DNA from: Psychrobacillus psychrotolerans
Lineage (GTDB): Bacteria > Bacillota > Bacilli > Bacillales_A > Planococcaceae
NCBI RefSeq assembly: GCF_900115805.1
Contig: NZ_FOXU01000001.1
Span: 744,001-808,000 of the forward strand
Direction of reading: 5' to 3'
DNA: 64,000 bases
In this document: positions 51,566 through 61,501 of the stretch, piece after piece
Numbering within the stretch: position 1 is the stretch's first letter
Layout of the letters: each line of letters begins with the position of its first letter
Notes under the pieces: generated by a model
Database searches by the model: none
Seen by the model: only the letters and a program-made list of their open reading frames with translations
Told to the model about the DNA's origin: nothing
Program-made: the position numbers and the translations under genes

Positions 51566-51593
51566 GAATTTTCCCTACCTTTTAAATAGATTC

Positions 51594-52290
<697 letters not shown>

Positions 52291-52301
52291 AAAGGTGAAG
52301 C

Positions 52302-52331
52302 TATATAGTTTTTAAATTACTAGCAAGTAAA
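52302..52331 (-). promoter_or_regulatory. Probable promoter of the pyr operon
   Basis: On the minus strand TTTACT (52326-52331), an 18-base spacer and TATATA (52302-52307), about 15 bases upstream of the PyrR-binding loop of the leader. Confidence 0.55.
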
Positions 52332-52357
52332 TGTTTGCTTGTTTTTAGTATAGAGTA

Positions 52358-53284
52358 CTATTCCTCATTAATCAACGTTTGATTTTTTAAATTTTGTATC
52401 AAATTAGTAAAATCATCTGGAAGTGGGTATGAGAACTCTAAGTATTCTCCCGTTTTCGGGTGAATGAAACCTAATAATCCTGCATGTAAAACTTGTCCAT
52501 CAAAGTTAATCGTTTTCTTAGGACCATATTTTGGATCTCCAGCAAGTGGGTAACCAATATATTTCATATGAACACGAATTTGATGAGTACGTCCAGTTTC
52601 TAATTGACATTCCACTAACGTAAATTTATCAAATCTATCTAATACGCGGAAATGTGTAACAGCATGTTTGCCGTTATCCACTACTGCCATATTTTGTCTT
52701 TCTCTTTTATCACGAGCGATAGGTGCATCTATTGTCCCTTTATCATGCGCTATTCGACCGTGCACAATTGCTGTGTATTTACGAGTAACTGTTTTCTTAA
52801 CCAGTTGATCTACTAAAGAGACATGTGCAACATCATTTTTAGCTACCATCAGTAAACCTGTTGTATCTTTGTCAATACGATGCACAATTCCAGGTCGCAT
52901 AACTCCGTTAATACCCGACAAATCTTTAATCTGATGCATTAAACCGTTAACGAGGGTCCCAGTTGTATGCCCTGGTGCAGGGTGTACTACCATTCCACGA
53001 GGTTTATAAACTACTACAACATCCGCATCTTCATAAATAATTTCTAAATTTAGGTTTTCTGCTTGGATATCCAGTGGTATAGCATCGGGAGGTGTTACGA
53101 CAATAACATCTCCTACTTTCACTTTATAATTGGACTTAGCTGGTTCATTGTTTACAGTAACATGTCCATCTTTTATAAAGTTTTGAATCTGCGTACGTGA
53201 CCAATCTGATTCAAAAGATGCCACTGCTTTATCAATACGCTCTTTTGCTTGTTCATTTTCAATAATAAATGTTAAATCTTCCAT
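52358..53284 (-). CDS. rluD: Large-subunit rRNA pseudouridine synthase, RluD family
   Basis: RluD-type enzymes isomerise uridines in 23S rRNA. The 308 residues have an N-terminal S4 domain (about 15-75) and the catalytic core with the active Asp in GIVHRIDKDTTGLLMVAKN, plus LETGRTHQIRVH. It corresponds to B. subtilis ylyB, whose target site is inferred. The start overlaps the lspA stop (TAATG). Confidence 0.94.
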   Translation of the reverse strand: MEDLTFIIENEQAKERIDKAVASFESDWSRTQIQNFIKDGHVTVNNEPAKSNYKVKVGDVIVVTPPDAIPLDIQAENLNLEIIYEDADVVVVYKPRGMVVHPAPGHTTGTLVNGLMHQIKDLSGINGVMRPGIVHRIDKDTTGLLMVAKNDVAHVSLVDQLVKKTVTRKYTAIVHGRIAHDKGTIDAPIARDKRERQNMAVVDNGKHAVTHFRVLDRFDKFTLVECQLETGRTHQIRVHMKYIGYPLAGDPKYGPKKTINFDGQVLHAGLLGFIHPKTGEYLEFSYPLPDDFTNLIQNLKNQTLINEE

Positions 53285-53760
53285 TACTTCACCTTTTTCT
53301 TTTCAGCTCGTTCTTCCTGAAATACAAATATTATTATAATTATAACTCCGATAGTTAGTGCAGCATCCGCCACATTAAAAATAGGAAAATCATAATTGAT
53401 AATAGGTATTAAAACATCGACGAAATCTACTACTTCGCCTCTCCAAAGTCGGTCAATAAAGTTCCCAATTGCTCCACCAAGCAGTAACATCAAACCGACT
53501 TGAAACATCGGTTTTCCTTTTGCTTCTTTATGGAAGTAATAGATAATTCCAATGATAACAATGATAGTGACTATGGTAAAGAATCCTATTTTTCCTTGCA
53601 GAATGCCCCAGGCTGCTCCTTTATTTCTATGAGAAAGTAGCGCTAGGTAAGGGTCCCACAAAATAATTCGTTCACCAAGTGACATATTCTTAACGACAAG
53701 CCATTTGGTCCATTGATCTAACGCAATGAAAAAAGCAGCTAGTCCATAAAATTTCCACAC
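53284..53760 (-). CDS. lspA: Lipoprotein signal peptidase (signal peptidase II)
   Basis: LspA cleaves lipoprotein signal peptides in the membrane. The 158-residue product has four membrane helices and the two catalytic Asp residues in IGNFIDRLWRGEVVDF and IFNVADAALTIG. An upstream extension of 18 codons is rejected: GGGGGAAAT lies seven bases before the GTG chosen, giving MWKFYGLAAFFIALDQWTKW, the normal family start. B. subtilis has ylyA between lspA and ileS; it is missing. Confidence 0.94.
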   Translation of the reverse strand: MWKFYGLAAFFIALDQWTKWLVVKNMSLGERIILWDPYLALLSHRNKGAAWGILQGKIGFFTIVTIIVIIGIIYYFHKEAKGKPMFQVGLMLLLGGAIGNFIDRLWRGEVVDFVDVLIPIINYDFPIFNVADAALTIGVIIIIIFVFQEERAEKKKVK

Positions 53761-53991
53761 ATTATTTCCCCCACATAACAAATTCTTTACAGTAAAAAAT
53801 TGAACACTCTCCACTTAGTTTAACACAGAACCATACAATTCGTAAAAGAGCAGAGAAATTTCAATATAGAAAATGTTCTTCAGCTTATGAGGAGTATTTA
53901 TATTATGCGCTAGATCGGCTGTATTATAGACTTCCATTACAGTTATGAGGTATATTGTTGAATTTAAGGGCTATCTTCATTAAACGAAATA

Positions 53992-54030
53992 TTTAAAAAT
54001 GTGGCCCTATATAAAATAGGACCACATTTC
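53992..54030 (-). terminator. Terminator of ileS
   Basis: Minus-strand AAATGTGGTCCTAT pairs with ATAGGGCCACATTT, followed by a short T/A run. The remaining gap to lspA (about 230 bases) shows no gene. Confidence 0.85.
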
Positions 54031-54040
54031 TTCGTACTAT

Positions 54041-56791
54041 TTACTTCACAACCTCTGCGCAACGTGCACATAATGTTGGGTGTGCTTCTACTGTTCCCAC
54101 TGTTTCGGAAATTGTCCAGCAACGCTCACATTTTTCACCATCTGCTTTTTCTACTACAACGGAAGCATGTTCTAATGCCAAGCTGTTAGCAGGAGCGTCA
54201 GAAGGAGCCCCGCCTAATTCAAACTTAGAAACGATAAACAATTGAGCAAAGTCGATCGCATCTGTTTCAAATAATTCTTTATAGTCATCATTTACATATA
54301 GAGCTACTTTAGCTTCTAATGATTTACCAATAGTTTTTGCATTACGTGCTTCTTCTAATGCTTTTAGAACATCATCACGTAATTCCATAATTTTATCCCA
54401 CTTAGCTGCTAACTCTTTAAATTCAGGATAATTAACGGCTTCTGGCATATCTGTTAATTGAATACTTTCTGCTGTTTCATGCTCTAAGTAAGCCCAAAGC
54501 TCATCTGTTGTATGAGGCAGAATAGGTGTTAATAGTTTTAATAGCGCTAGTAGCGTATCATACATAACTGTTTGCATTGCACGACGATCTGGGTGATCCT
54601 CCCCATAGATATACACAACATCTTTTGCAATGTCTAAGTAGAATGAACTTAGCTCACTTGATACAAAATTATTAATCGTATGATATACACTTGCGAAATC
54701 ATAGCGATCATATGCCGCTCTTACTGTAGAAATTACTTCTTGAAGTTTCATATACATATATTGATCGACTTCACGTAGATCTTTAAATTCCACACGATTA
54801 TTAACCGGATGGAAATCACTGATATTACCATGCAAGAATCGGAAAGTATTACGAATTTTACGATATACTTCGGATACTTGTTTGAAAATCGCATCCGAAA
54901 CACGTACATCTGCTGTATAATCCACGGAAGCTACCCATAAACGTACAATGTCCGCACCTAACTGATTGATCACTTTGGAAGGAACGATAACGTTACCTAA
55001 GGATTTACTCATTTTACGACCATTGCCATCTAATGTGAAACCATGGCTTAACAATCCTTTATAAGGAGCATGACCAAACATAGCTGTACTTGTGATTAGA
55101 GAAGAGTTAAACCAACCACGGTACTGATCTGATCCCTCTAGGTATAAGTCAGCTGGGAATACTAAATCATCCCGTTCTTCTAGAACACCTTGATGAGATG
55201 AACCCGAATCAAACCATACATCCATGATATCTGTTTCTTTTGTAAAGATACCATTTGGACTACCAATATGAGTGAATCCTTCAGGTAATAATTCCTTCGC
55301 TTCTCTTTCAAACCAAATATTCGATCCGTGCTCTCGGAATAGTTTAGAAACATGTGAAATCGTCTCTTCTGTCAGGATTGGTTCTCCATCTTCCCCATAA
55401 AATACCGGAATTGGAACTCCCCATACACGTTGTCGAGAAATACACCAGTCTCCACGATCACGAATCATGTTAAATAGACGAGTCTCTCCCCATGCAGGAG
55501 TAAATTTTGTATCTCGAATTGCTTGTAGTAATTCATCTCTAAATGCCTCAATTGAAGCAAACCATTGAGCAGTAGCACGATAAATAACTGGTTTTTTTGT
55601 ACGCCAGTCATGTGGATATGAATGCGTAAAGAATGTAAGTTTCTCAAGTGCACCAGCAGCTTCTAGAGCTTCTGTAATTGCTTTGTTAGCTGTATCATAA
55701 AATAATCCTTCAAAACCTGGTGCTTCAGCAGTCATAACACCGCGGTCATCCACTGGACAAAGGACATCTAATCCATAAGCTTTACCAACATAAAAGTCAT
55801 CTTCCCCGTGACCAGGCGCTGTATGAACACAACCAGTACCAGATTCAGTTGTTACATGCTCCCCAAGAATGATAAGAGAATCACGATCGTATAAAGGATG
55901 TTTTGCAACTAAGCGATCCATTTCTTGACCTAATAGTGTACGCTCTACTGTGTATTCTTCCCAGCCTAATTCTTCTGCAACAGCTTTTACTAAATCTAAT
56001 GCAACAACAAACTTAGAACCATTCGTTTCGACAACTGCATACTCCACTTTTGGATGTAAAGAAATAGCTAAGTTCGCAGGAATAGTCCAAGGTGTTGTAG
56101 TCCAAATGATAAACTTTGTTCCTTCTTCAAGAACTCCTTTACCTTCCGTTACCTTAAAGCTTACATAGATAGATGGTGATTTTTTATCTTGGTATTCAAT
56201 TTCAGCTTCTGCTAATGCTGATTCACTAGAAGGTGACCAGTAAACAGGCTTTAATCCTTTATAAATGTATCCTTTTTTAGCCATCGCACCGAATACTTCG
56301 ATTTGACGTGATTCAAAATCAGGAGTCAATGTAACATATGGGTTTTCCCAGTCACCACGAACACCCAGACGTTTGAACTGCGAGCGTTGATTATCAATTT
56401 GTTGATAAGCATACTCTTCACAAAGCTTTCTAAACTCTGCTAAAGACAGTTCTTTACGTTTCACACCTTTATTTGTTAATGCTTGCTCGATTGGAAGACC
56501 ATGTGTATCCCAACCTGGAACATATGGTGCGTGGAAACCTGTCATAGACTTATGACGGACAATCATATCTTTCAATACTTTGTTTAATGCGTGACCCATA
56601 TGAAGATCACCATTTGCGTACGGTGGTCCATCATGCAGTACAAAAAATGGTCGATCTTTAGTATGATCCTGTACTTTTTTATAGATATCCTGCTCTGCCC
56701 ATTTCGCTTGGATTTCTAACTCTTTCACTGGTAAGTTTCCACGCATCGGGAAAGCTGTCTTAGGCATTAATAACGTATCTTTGTATTCCAT
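54041..56791 (-). CDS. ileS: Isoleucyl-tRNA synthetase
   Basis: IleRS charges tRNA-Ile. The 916 residues have the HIGH-type motif HMGH in [14 protein letters not shown] (about 57-70), an editing domain (about 200-390, [13 protein letters not shown]), KMSKS in [11 protein letters not shown], an anticodon-binding domain, and a C-terminal zinc finger (CERCW ... CARC). It is the bacterial type close to B. subtilis IleS. Regulated by the T-box leader just upstream. Confidence 0.97.
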   Translation of the reverse strand: MEYKDTLLMPKTAFPMRGNLPVKELEIQAKWAEQDIYKKVQDHTKDRPFFVLHDGPPYANGDLHMGHALNKVLKDMIVRHKSMTGFHAPYVPGWDTHGLPIEQALTNKGVKRKELSLAEFRKLCEEYAYQQIDNQRSQFKRLGVRGDWENPYVTLTPDFESRQIEVFGAMAKKGYIYKGLKPVYWSPSSESALAEAEIEYQDKKSPSIYVSFKVTEGKGVLEEGTKFIIWTTTPWTIPANLAISLHPKVEYAVVETNGSKFVVALDLVKAVAEELGWEEYTVERTLLGQEMDRLVAKHPLYDRDSLIILGEHVTTESGTGCVHTAPGHGEDDFYVGKAYGLDVLCPVDDRGVMTAEAPGFEGLFYDTANKAITEALEAAGALEKLTFFTHSYPHDWRTKKPVIYRATAQWFASIEAFRDELLQAIRDTKFTPAWGETRLFNMIRDRGDWCISRQRVWGVPIPVFYGEDGEPILTEETISHVSKLFREHGSNIWFEREAKELLPEGFTHIGSPNGIFTKETDIMDVWFDSGSSHQGVLEERDDLVFPADLYLEGSDQYRGWFNSSLITSTAMFGHAPYKGLLSHGFTLDGNGRKMSKSLGNVIVPSKVINQLGADIVRLWVASVDYTADVRVSDAIFKQVSEVYRKIRNTFRFLHGNISDFHPVNNRVEFKDLREVDQYMYMKLQEVISTVRAAYDRYDFASVYHTINNFVSSELSSFYLDIAKDVVYIYGEDHPDRRAMQTVMYDTLLALLKLLTPILPHTTDELWAYLEHETAESIQLTDMPEAVNYPEFKELAAKWDKIMELRDDVLKALEEARNAKTIGKSLEAKVALYVNDDYKELFETDAIDFAQLFIVSKFELGGAPSDAPANSLALEHASVVVEKADGEKCERCWTISETVGTVEAHPTLCARCAEVVK

Positions 56792-56845
56792 CTTATTACC
56801 TCCTAATTAGTAAAAACGTAAAAATTGTATTAATCTACACGTAAA

Positions 56846-57083
56846 CAAAAAAACTCCACATCCCAAAAAGGGACGAGGAGTTATGCTCGCGGTACCACCC
56901 TACTTGCGATTTCTCAAAAAATCGCCGCTTAGAATGCCATAACGGGGCACTAACCGAAGACACTTACTAAAAAGTTCAGTGCCCTTGCTCCAAAGTGATA
57001 ATCTAAAGAGTTTATATTCCTGAGCTCTCACCATCCTCAGGTCGCTTTATCAAAAACAAATTTAGACGTCTTTTTCTACGCAT
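56846..57083 (-). promoter_or_regulatory. T-box leader of ileS
   Basis: The minus strand holds the T-box AGGGTGGTACCGCGAG (56886-56901), a Stem I with CCTGAG/CTCAGG and GGTGAGAG distal motif (about 57020-57042), and a terminator CTCCTCGTCCC/GGGATGTGGAG followed by a T run (56846-56880). Uncharged tRNA-Ile should stabilise the antiterminator and allow ileS expression. The expected specifier loop reads GAATATAAACTC; see findings. Confidence 0.93.
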
Positions 57084-57113
57084 ATTATATGATATGAAAT
57101 TATTATAGGTAAA
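57084..57113 (-). promoter_or_regulatory. Promoter of the ileS T-box transcript
   Basis: On the minus strand TTTACC (57108-57113), an 18-base spacer and a perfect TATAAT (57084-57089), just upstream of the T-box Stem I. Confidence 0.7.
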
Positions 57114-57136
57114 GTATGGCGATGAGTCAAGAAATG

Positions 57137-57646
57137 TTAATCTTCTGTTACAGATAGTCGATCAATTACTTCTGTATCCACATCATATTGCATTAAATGA
57201 TTCCAATCATCAGTATTGATCAAGTCTAACTGTGCTTCTACTAACATTTTAAAGCGATTGCGGAAAACTTTTGATTGTTTCTTGAGATCCTCTATTTCCA
57301 TCGCAATTCTTCTAGCTTTCGTTAAAGCTTCATTAACGATTCGGTCAGCATTTTTCTCTGCCTCTTTCACAATCAGCTTCGCTTCTTTTTGTGAATTGCG
57401 ACGGACTTCTTCTGCAGCCTCCTGAGCAACGACAATGGATTTATGTAGTGTTTCTTCAATCGAAGTAAAATGACCAACCTGTTCGCTTGATGTTTTAAGC
57501 TTTGTTTCTAATTCTTTTTTTTCTTTCGTCAAAATTTCAAGGTCTTTCATTATTTGGTCAAGGAATTCATTTACTTCATCTTCATTGTACCCTCTAAATC
57601 CTTTACTAAATTCCTTGTTATGTATATCAAGTGGTGTTAGTGGCAT
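57137..57646 (-). CDS. divIVA: Septum-site/cell-pole protein DivIVA
   Basis: DivIVA recognises negatively curved membrane at poles and septa and recruits division and sporulation partners. The 169 residues open with the membrane-binding domain PLDIHNKEFSKGFRGYNEDEVNEFLDQI and continue as Glu/Lys-rich coiled coil (about 30-140). Length matches B. subtilis DivIVA. It follows the ylmH end of the division cluster. Confidence 0.96.
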   Translation of the reverse strand: MPLTPLDIHNKEFSKGFRGYNEDEVNEFLDQIMKDLEILTKEKKELETKLKTSSEQVGHFTSIEETLHKSIVVAQEAAEEVRRNSQKEAKLIVKEAEKNADRIVNEALTKARRIAMEIEDLKKQSKVFRNRFKMLVEAQLDLINTDDWNHLMQYDVDTEVIDRLSVTED

Positions 57647-57744
57647 TTTAACATCTCCTTCACTTTACTAAACTTATATTCTTTCTCCCATTATACATTT
57701 CTACGAGATTGAATACATCTATATTTGAAATATTCTTATAAAAA

Positions 57745-58533
57745 TTAATTTTTTAGTTCTAATCTACCTATTTGTAATCGAATTTTATCTTTTTTTGTCC
57801 TGCCTTCCATCATGATTAATTTCACTCTTCCATGTCCTCTTATAGAAATGAGATCGAGTTCTTGTAATTCAAGGGATACTTGATCTTTCTCGGACCAGTT
57901 CACTTTCACTTTCCCACTTTGAATAAGAGATGCAGACTTTTGACGAGAAATATTAAAAATTGAGGCAATTACAGTGTCTAAACGGAGTGAGCTTACCGTT
58001 AAGGTCTCAGTCATCCATTCCTCCTGTTGAACAAAATAGTCTTGTGGATTTCCTACATCATCGATATGAACTTTCACTTTTCCAATAGATGTAAAATTAG
58101 CTCGTACATAATCCAGTACCTCTAAAGCTACCACGAACTGAATGGCACCATCTTGTACACGTATATCTCCAAATTTACTCCGATCAATTCCTAAGGACAT
58201 CATCGAACCAAGCACGTCCTTATGTTTTAACGTTACAAATTTAGTAGGGTAATGGACCTCAACTACTCTCATAGAGAAATCAATTTCCGATGGCACATAA
58301 TAGGAAGGAAACAATAGAACTCTTCTTCTCTCCGCATCCTCTAATGCACCTTCAGCGCTAGAACCAATATCTTCATATTGTCTACGAATCGAGTCTACTA
58401 TAAATTGCTGCCTAGGATCTAGAAAGTCCGTTAACTTAGGTGCATATCGGTCCTCTACTTCCCGCATCATACTTACAACCTGCTCAATAAAAGGCTGTTC
58501 TTCTTTTCTAAAATGTTGCAATACATTTTCCAT
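57745..58533 (-). CDS. ylmH: S4-domain RNA-binding protein YlmH
   Basis: YlmH is linked to ribosome-associated quality control in B. subtilis and has an S4 domain (about residues 180-245, LRLDTVIASIFNISRQKSASLIQSGKVKVN). The 262-residue length and position between ylmG and divIVA match. The rest is a putative RNA-binding fold with IGSSAEGALEDAERRRVLLFPSYY. Confidence 0.94.
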   Translation of the reverse strand: MENVLQHFRKEEQPFIEQVVSMMREVEDRYAPKLTDFLDPRQQFIVDSIRRQYEDIGSSAEGALEDAERRRVLLFPSYYVPSEIDFSMRVVEVHYPTKFVTLKHKDVLGSMMSLGIDRSKFGDIRVQDGAIQFVVALEVLDYVRANFTSIGKVKVHIDDVGNPQDYFVQQEEWMTETLTVSSLRLDTVIASIFNISRQKSASLIQSGKVKVNWSEKDQVSLELQELDLISIRGHGRVKLIMMEGRTKKDKIRLQIGRLELKN

Positions 58534-58557
58534 TATAATATTTCCCTTTCAATTATA

Positions 58558-58584
58558 GTAAAAAACCCCACGGAAGTGAGGTTA
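58558..58584 (-). terminator. Weak terminator between ylmG and ylmH
   Basis: Minus-strand ACCTCAC pairs with GTGGGGT around TTCC, followed by TTTTTA. It overlaps the ylmG stop codon; read-through may set the ylmH level. Confidence 0.7.
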
Positions 58585-58845
58585 GAGAACTATATTAGCT
58601 ATATAATATATACCCGTCATTGCTAGGTTTAATACAAAAATTGCAACGATTGGTGAAATATCAATCATTCCTAGTGGTGGAATAATTTTTCTAAACGGTT
58701 CTAAGTATGGTTCACAAATTCTACCTAAAAACTTCCCGAAACTCGATTGTTGAATGCTAGGTACCCAAGACATTAAAATATATGCAATTAATGCATACGA
58801 ATAAATTCGAACACCTAAACTTAATAAAGTTAAAACTAATGCCAT
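58582..58845 (-). CDS. ylmG: YggT family membrane protein YlmG
   Basis: Small membrane protein of 87 residues with two helices (about 3-22 and 60-82), and the family centre [32 protein letters not shown]. YggT proteins are found next to sepF and have been tied to division and osmotic stress; the mechanism is unknown. Confidence 0.93.
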   Translation of the reverse strand: MALVLTLLSLGVRIYSYALIAYILMSWVPSIQQSSFGKFLGRICEPYLEPFRKIIPPLGMIDISPIVAIFVLNLAMTGIYYIANIVL

Positions 58846-58863
58846 AGTATAATTACTCCTCTG

Positions 58864-59337
58864 TTAATCTAGGTCGTTATAGTAATAATCCGATATTGCT
58901 CCATCGACTTCTACTGAATCGGGTGCACAAAGGAATATATCCGTACCTATTCTTTGTATATCTCCACCTAAAGCGTACACTGTTCCACTTAAAAAGTCGA
59001 TAATTCGAATTCCTTGTTCCTTGTCAATACGTTGCAAATTTACAATCACTGCTTTTTTACTTTTTAAGTGTTCAGATATATCTTGTGCTTCTGCATATAC
59101 TCTTGGCTCTATTAATATTACTTTGGAAGACTTTTGGACATTTTGAATACTAACAAGATTAGGAGTATTTATTTCCTTAGGCGTGGTATTGAATTTACGT
59201 TCTTTAGGTACTGACTTTGCTGTTTGTTGCTTTATATTGTTATCTGACGTTTTTTGTTGTTGAGGTCTTGACTGCTGCGTTTCTGATGCTTCCTCTTCTT
59301 CATCTAAGTAAAAGAAATTTTTCATCCAGTTTTTCAT
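58864..59337 (-). CDS. sepF: Cell division protein SepF
   Basis: SepF binds FtsZ and membrane and aligns FtsZ filaments at the septum. The 157 residues start with an amphipathic membrane anchor (MKNWMKNFFYLDEEEEA), a Gln/Ser/Lys-rich linker, and the conserved core (about 75-150, VILIEPRVYAEAQDISEHLKSKKAVIVNLQRIDKEQ). A 15-codon extension to a TTG overlaps ylmE and is rejected; AGGAGG lies upstream of the ATG chosen. Confidence 0.95.
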   Translation of the reverse strand: MKNWMKNFFYLDEEEEASETQQSRPQQQKTSDNNIKQQTAKSVPKERKFNTTPKEINTPNLVSIQNVQKSSKVILIEPRVYAEAQDISEHLKSKKAVIVNLQRIDKEQGIRIIDFLSGTVYALGGDIQRIGTDIFLCAPDSVEVDGAISDYYYNDLD

Positions 59338-59338
59338 G

Positions 59339-60031
59339 CTATTCAATACCCTCCTTCTCTTTTCCAACCAATGCTGTTCCAATTCTTATAAAGGTAGCAC
59401 CTTCTTCTATTGCTATTTCATAGTCTCCAGACATTCCCATGGAAAGTTCTGTACAAGGTGCGTTAACTATTTGTTTAGCTGCTATTTTACTTTGAAGTTG
59501 CTTCAATTTTTGAAAAACATTTCGGATGATTGTGTCATCTTCTGTATTAGGAGCCATCGTCATAAGTCCAATAACACGAATTTTTTCATGGTTGTGGAGT
59601 TGATCTATAAATGCTTCTACTTCATCATAAGGAAGACCATGCTTTGACTCTTCTTGCGATACGTTTACTTGTACAAAACAATCCTTCGTAGAGGTAGCTC
59701 TTTTCTCAATTTCATCTGCAAGGCTCATCCGATCCAATGAATGCAGGTATTTTATATGATTAATTACTGATTTCACTTTTCTTGTTTGAAGTGACCCTAT
59801 GTAATGCCATTGAACATCACTAGAAATGGCATCTAACTTCTTCTTTAAACCCTCTGGTCTATTTTCACCCAAATGCATAACACGATTCTCGATTACTTCA
59901 TTTGTTCGATTAACAGAAACTTCCTTTGTAACTGCAATTAGAGTTATATCTTCTAACTTTCTATTTGCTCGATTGCTAGCACTTTGCATACGTTGTTGAA
60001 TTTGTTCTAAATTTTGTTTTACATTTGTCAT
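59339..60031 (-). CDS. ylmE: YggS-family PLP-binding protein YlmE
   Basis: Pyridoxal phosphate homeostasis protein; 230-residue alanine-racemase-like barrel without a known enzymatic activity. The PLP lysine lies in AVTKEVS (about 35), followed by GENRPEGLKKK and WHYIGSLQTRK; LSMGMSGDYEIAIEEGATFIRIGTALVG ends it. ylmD, the usual upstream neighbour, is missing. Confidence 0.95.
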   Translation of the reverse strand: MTNVKQNLEQIQQRMQSASNRANRKLEDITLIAVTKEVSVNRTNEVIENRVMHLGENRPEGLKKKLDAISSDVQWHYIGSLQTRKVKSVINHIKYLHSLDRMSLADEIEKRATSTKDCFVQVNVSQEESKHGLPYDEVEAFIDQLHNHEKIRVIGLMTMAPNTEDDTIIRNVFQKLKQLQSKIAAKQIVNAPCTELSMGMSGDYEIAIEEGATFIRIGTALVGKEKEGIE

Positions 60032-60111
60032 TCGAAACCCAACTTTTCATCAATTGTTTATATTTATTGTATCAATGAAAAGTTGTTTTATCAATGAAGA
60101 ACATTGTAAGA

Positions 60112-60345
60112 CTATATTTTTGAGACAATTATAACATCTTTTCCAATTATCGCTATATTTTGTACTGCTATTTTCTTCGTTTCTCTTTTTTTATTAAAAA
60201 AAGTTGGATAAGCGCCATTTTCCTCTACTATAAATGAAATAATAAAACCAGTGTCTTTATCAATTTCTGCATCCACGATATAGCCTAATAATTGACCACT
60301 TTTCGCTTCTATTACTTCTTTTTGCTGTGCATCTGAAAATTTCAT
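60112..60345 (-). CDS. ylmC: YlmC/YmxH family sporulation-associated protein
   Basis: 77-residue PRC-barrel protein of the YlmC/YmxH family, found in spore-formers downstream of sigG; function unknown. Family motifs include SGQLLGYIVDAEIDKDTGFI and the C-terminal IAIIGKDVIIV. GGGGG lies six bases before the ATG; the preceding GTG is too close to it. Confidence 0.9.
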   Translation of the reverse strand: MKFSDAQQKEVIEAKSGQLLGYIVDAEIDKDTGFIISFIVEENGAYPTFFNKKRETKKIAVQNIAIIGKDVIIVSKI

Positions 60346-60582
60346 CACTAACCCCCTTTATTTAGTATATGAACGAAATAGGAAAAAAACCCATTCCATT
60401 ATGATGAAACCTTTGTTTGGATTTACTCATAAGGGAACTCTTTTACTAGCTTTGTTAGGATGAATACACGCATTCAACAACATGATTTCGTCAATGTTTT
60501 ACACGCAAACCGGGAAATATTAACCATCCCAGCGACTTGCAAAACGTATTAACTATTGTCGTTTCTAAATTTATCAAAAAAC

Positions 60583-60617
60583 AGAAAAACGTTTTTTTCT
60601 ATAAAGAAAAAAACGTC
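60583..60617 (-). terminator. Terminator of sigG
   Basis: Minus-strand ACGTTTTTTTC pairs with GAAAAAAACGT around TTTATA, followed by TTTTTC, 15 bases after the sigG stop. The rest of the 280-base gap to ylmC shows no gene or certain promoter. Confidence 0.85.
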
Positions 60618-60632
60618 TTTGCTGAAGTAATA

Positions 60633-61412
60633 TTATGGATTCAATTGACTTTGAATAGTTGATAAAGCACTCTTTTCCAATCGAGATATCTGCGCTTGTG
60701 ATAGCCCTAAGTCCATCGCTATTTCTGTTTGCGTTGCACCATAATAAATTCTCTTCGTTAATATTTTCTTTTGTCTTGTATCTAGCTTCTGAAAACTTTC
60801 TTTCACAGTAAAATAAGTGACCCATTGATCTTCCGATACATCATTGTCGCATAATTGGTCCATCATATAAATAGCATCGCCACCGTCACTGAATATCGGT
60901 TCTTGCAAAGACACTGGATCCTGAATGGCATCTAAAGCAATTAAAATATCTTCCACCGGAATATCTAGCTCTTTGGATAAATCATCCAAGGTTGGCTCTT
61001 GTAGATGCTCGTTTATAAACTGTTCCTTTGCTTTCATAGCTTTATATGCAATATCTCTCAAAGATCTTGATACTCGTACTGAATGGTGATCACGTAAATG
61101 TCTTTTTATTTCTCCAATAATCATAGGAACTGCATACGTAGAAAAACGAACGTTATGCTTTAGATCGAAGTTCTCAATAGACTTGATGAGTCCAATGCAA
61201 CCAACTTGAAACAGATCATCAGCTTGCTCTCCCCTGTAAGCAAACCTTTGTACTAGACTTAAAACTAACCTTAAATTACACATTACTAGTTCGTCTTTAA
61301 CAGATTCTTCACCAGCTTGTAATCGGATAAATAATTCTTTCATTTCTTCATGCTTAAGTAAAGGAAGCTTAGATGTATCAATGCCGCATAATTCAACTTT
61401 TGTTCTCGTCAT
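60633..61412 (-). CDS. sigG: Forespore sigma factor SigG
   Basis: Sigma-G directs late forespore genes including SASPs. The 259 residues have region 2 (NLRLVLSLVQRF, DDLFQVGCIGLIKSIENFDLKHNVRFSTYAVPMIIGEIKRHLRD), region 3 and region 4 (TQTEIAMDLGLSQAQISRLEK). It starts MTRTKVELCGIDTSKLP, close to B. subtilis SigG. Genes follow the order spoIIGA-sigE-sigG; a forespore promoter is expected in the 89-base gap upstream but was not assigned. Confidence 0.97.
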   Translation of the reverse strand: MTRTKVELCGIDTSKLPLLKHEEMKELFIRLQAGEESVKDELVMCNLRLVLSLVQRFAYRGEQADDLFQVGCIGLIKSIENFDLKHNVRFSTYAVPMIIGEIKRHLRDHHSVRVSRSLRDIAYKAMKAKEQFINEHLQEPTLDDLSKELDIPVEDILIALDAIQDPVSLQEPIFSDGGDAIYMMDQLCDNDVSEDQWVTYFTVKESFQKLDTRQKKILTKRIYYGATQTEIAMDLGLSQAQISRLEKSALSTIQSQLNP

Positions 61413-61501
61413 AGATCTTCCTCCGGACTTTTTAATTGTTCTAAGTCAGTTTGTCCGGTATAGGTAAGATTATTCTTTATGATACTATCCAATTTCAACC
61501 A

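Noticed and set aside
52318-52350. Hairpin AGCAAG/CTTGCT-like in the gap before pyrR as rluD terminator
   Set aside because: rluD is downstream of pyrR only in the opposite sense of this signal; its T run is on the plus strand where no gene ends. It may be chance.
61413-61501. Forespore (sigma-F or sigma-G) promoter before sigG
   Set aside because: GTATC and GAATA words occur, but no downstream -10 with acceptable spacing could be matched by eye, so no promoter was assigned.
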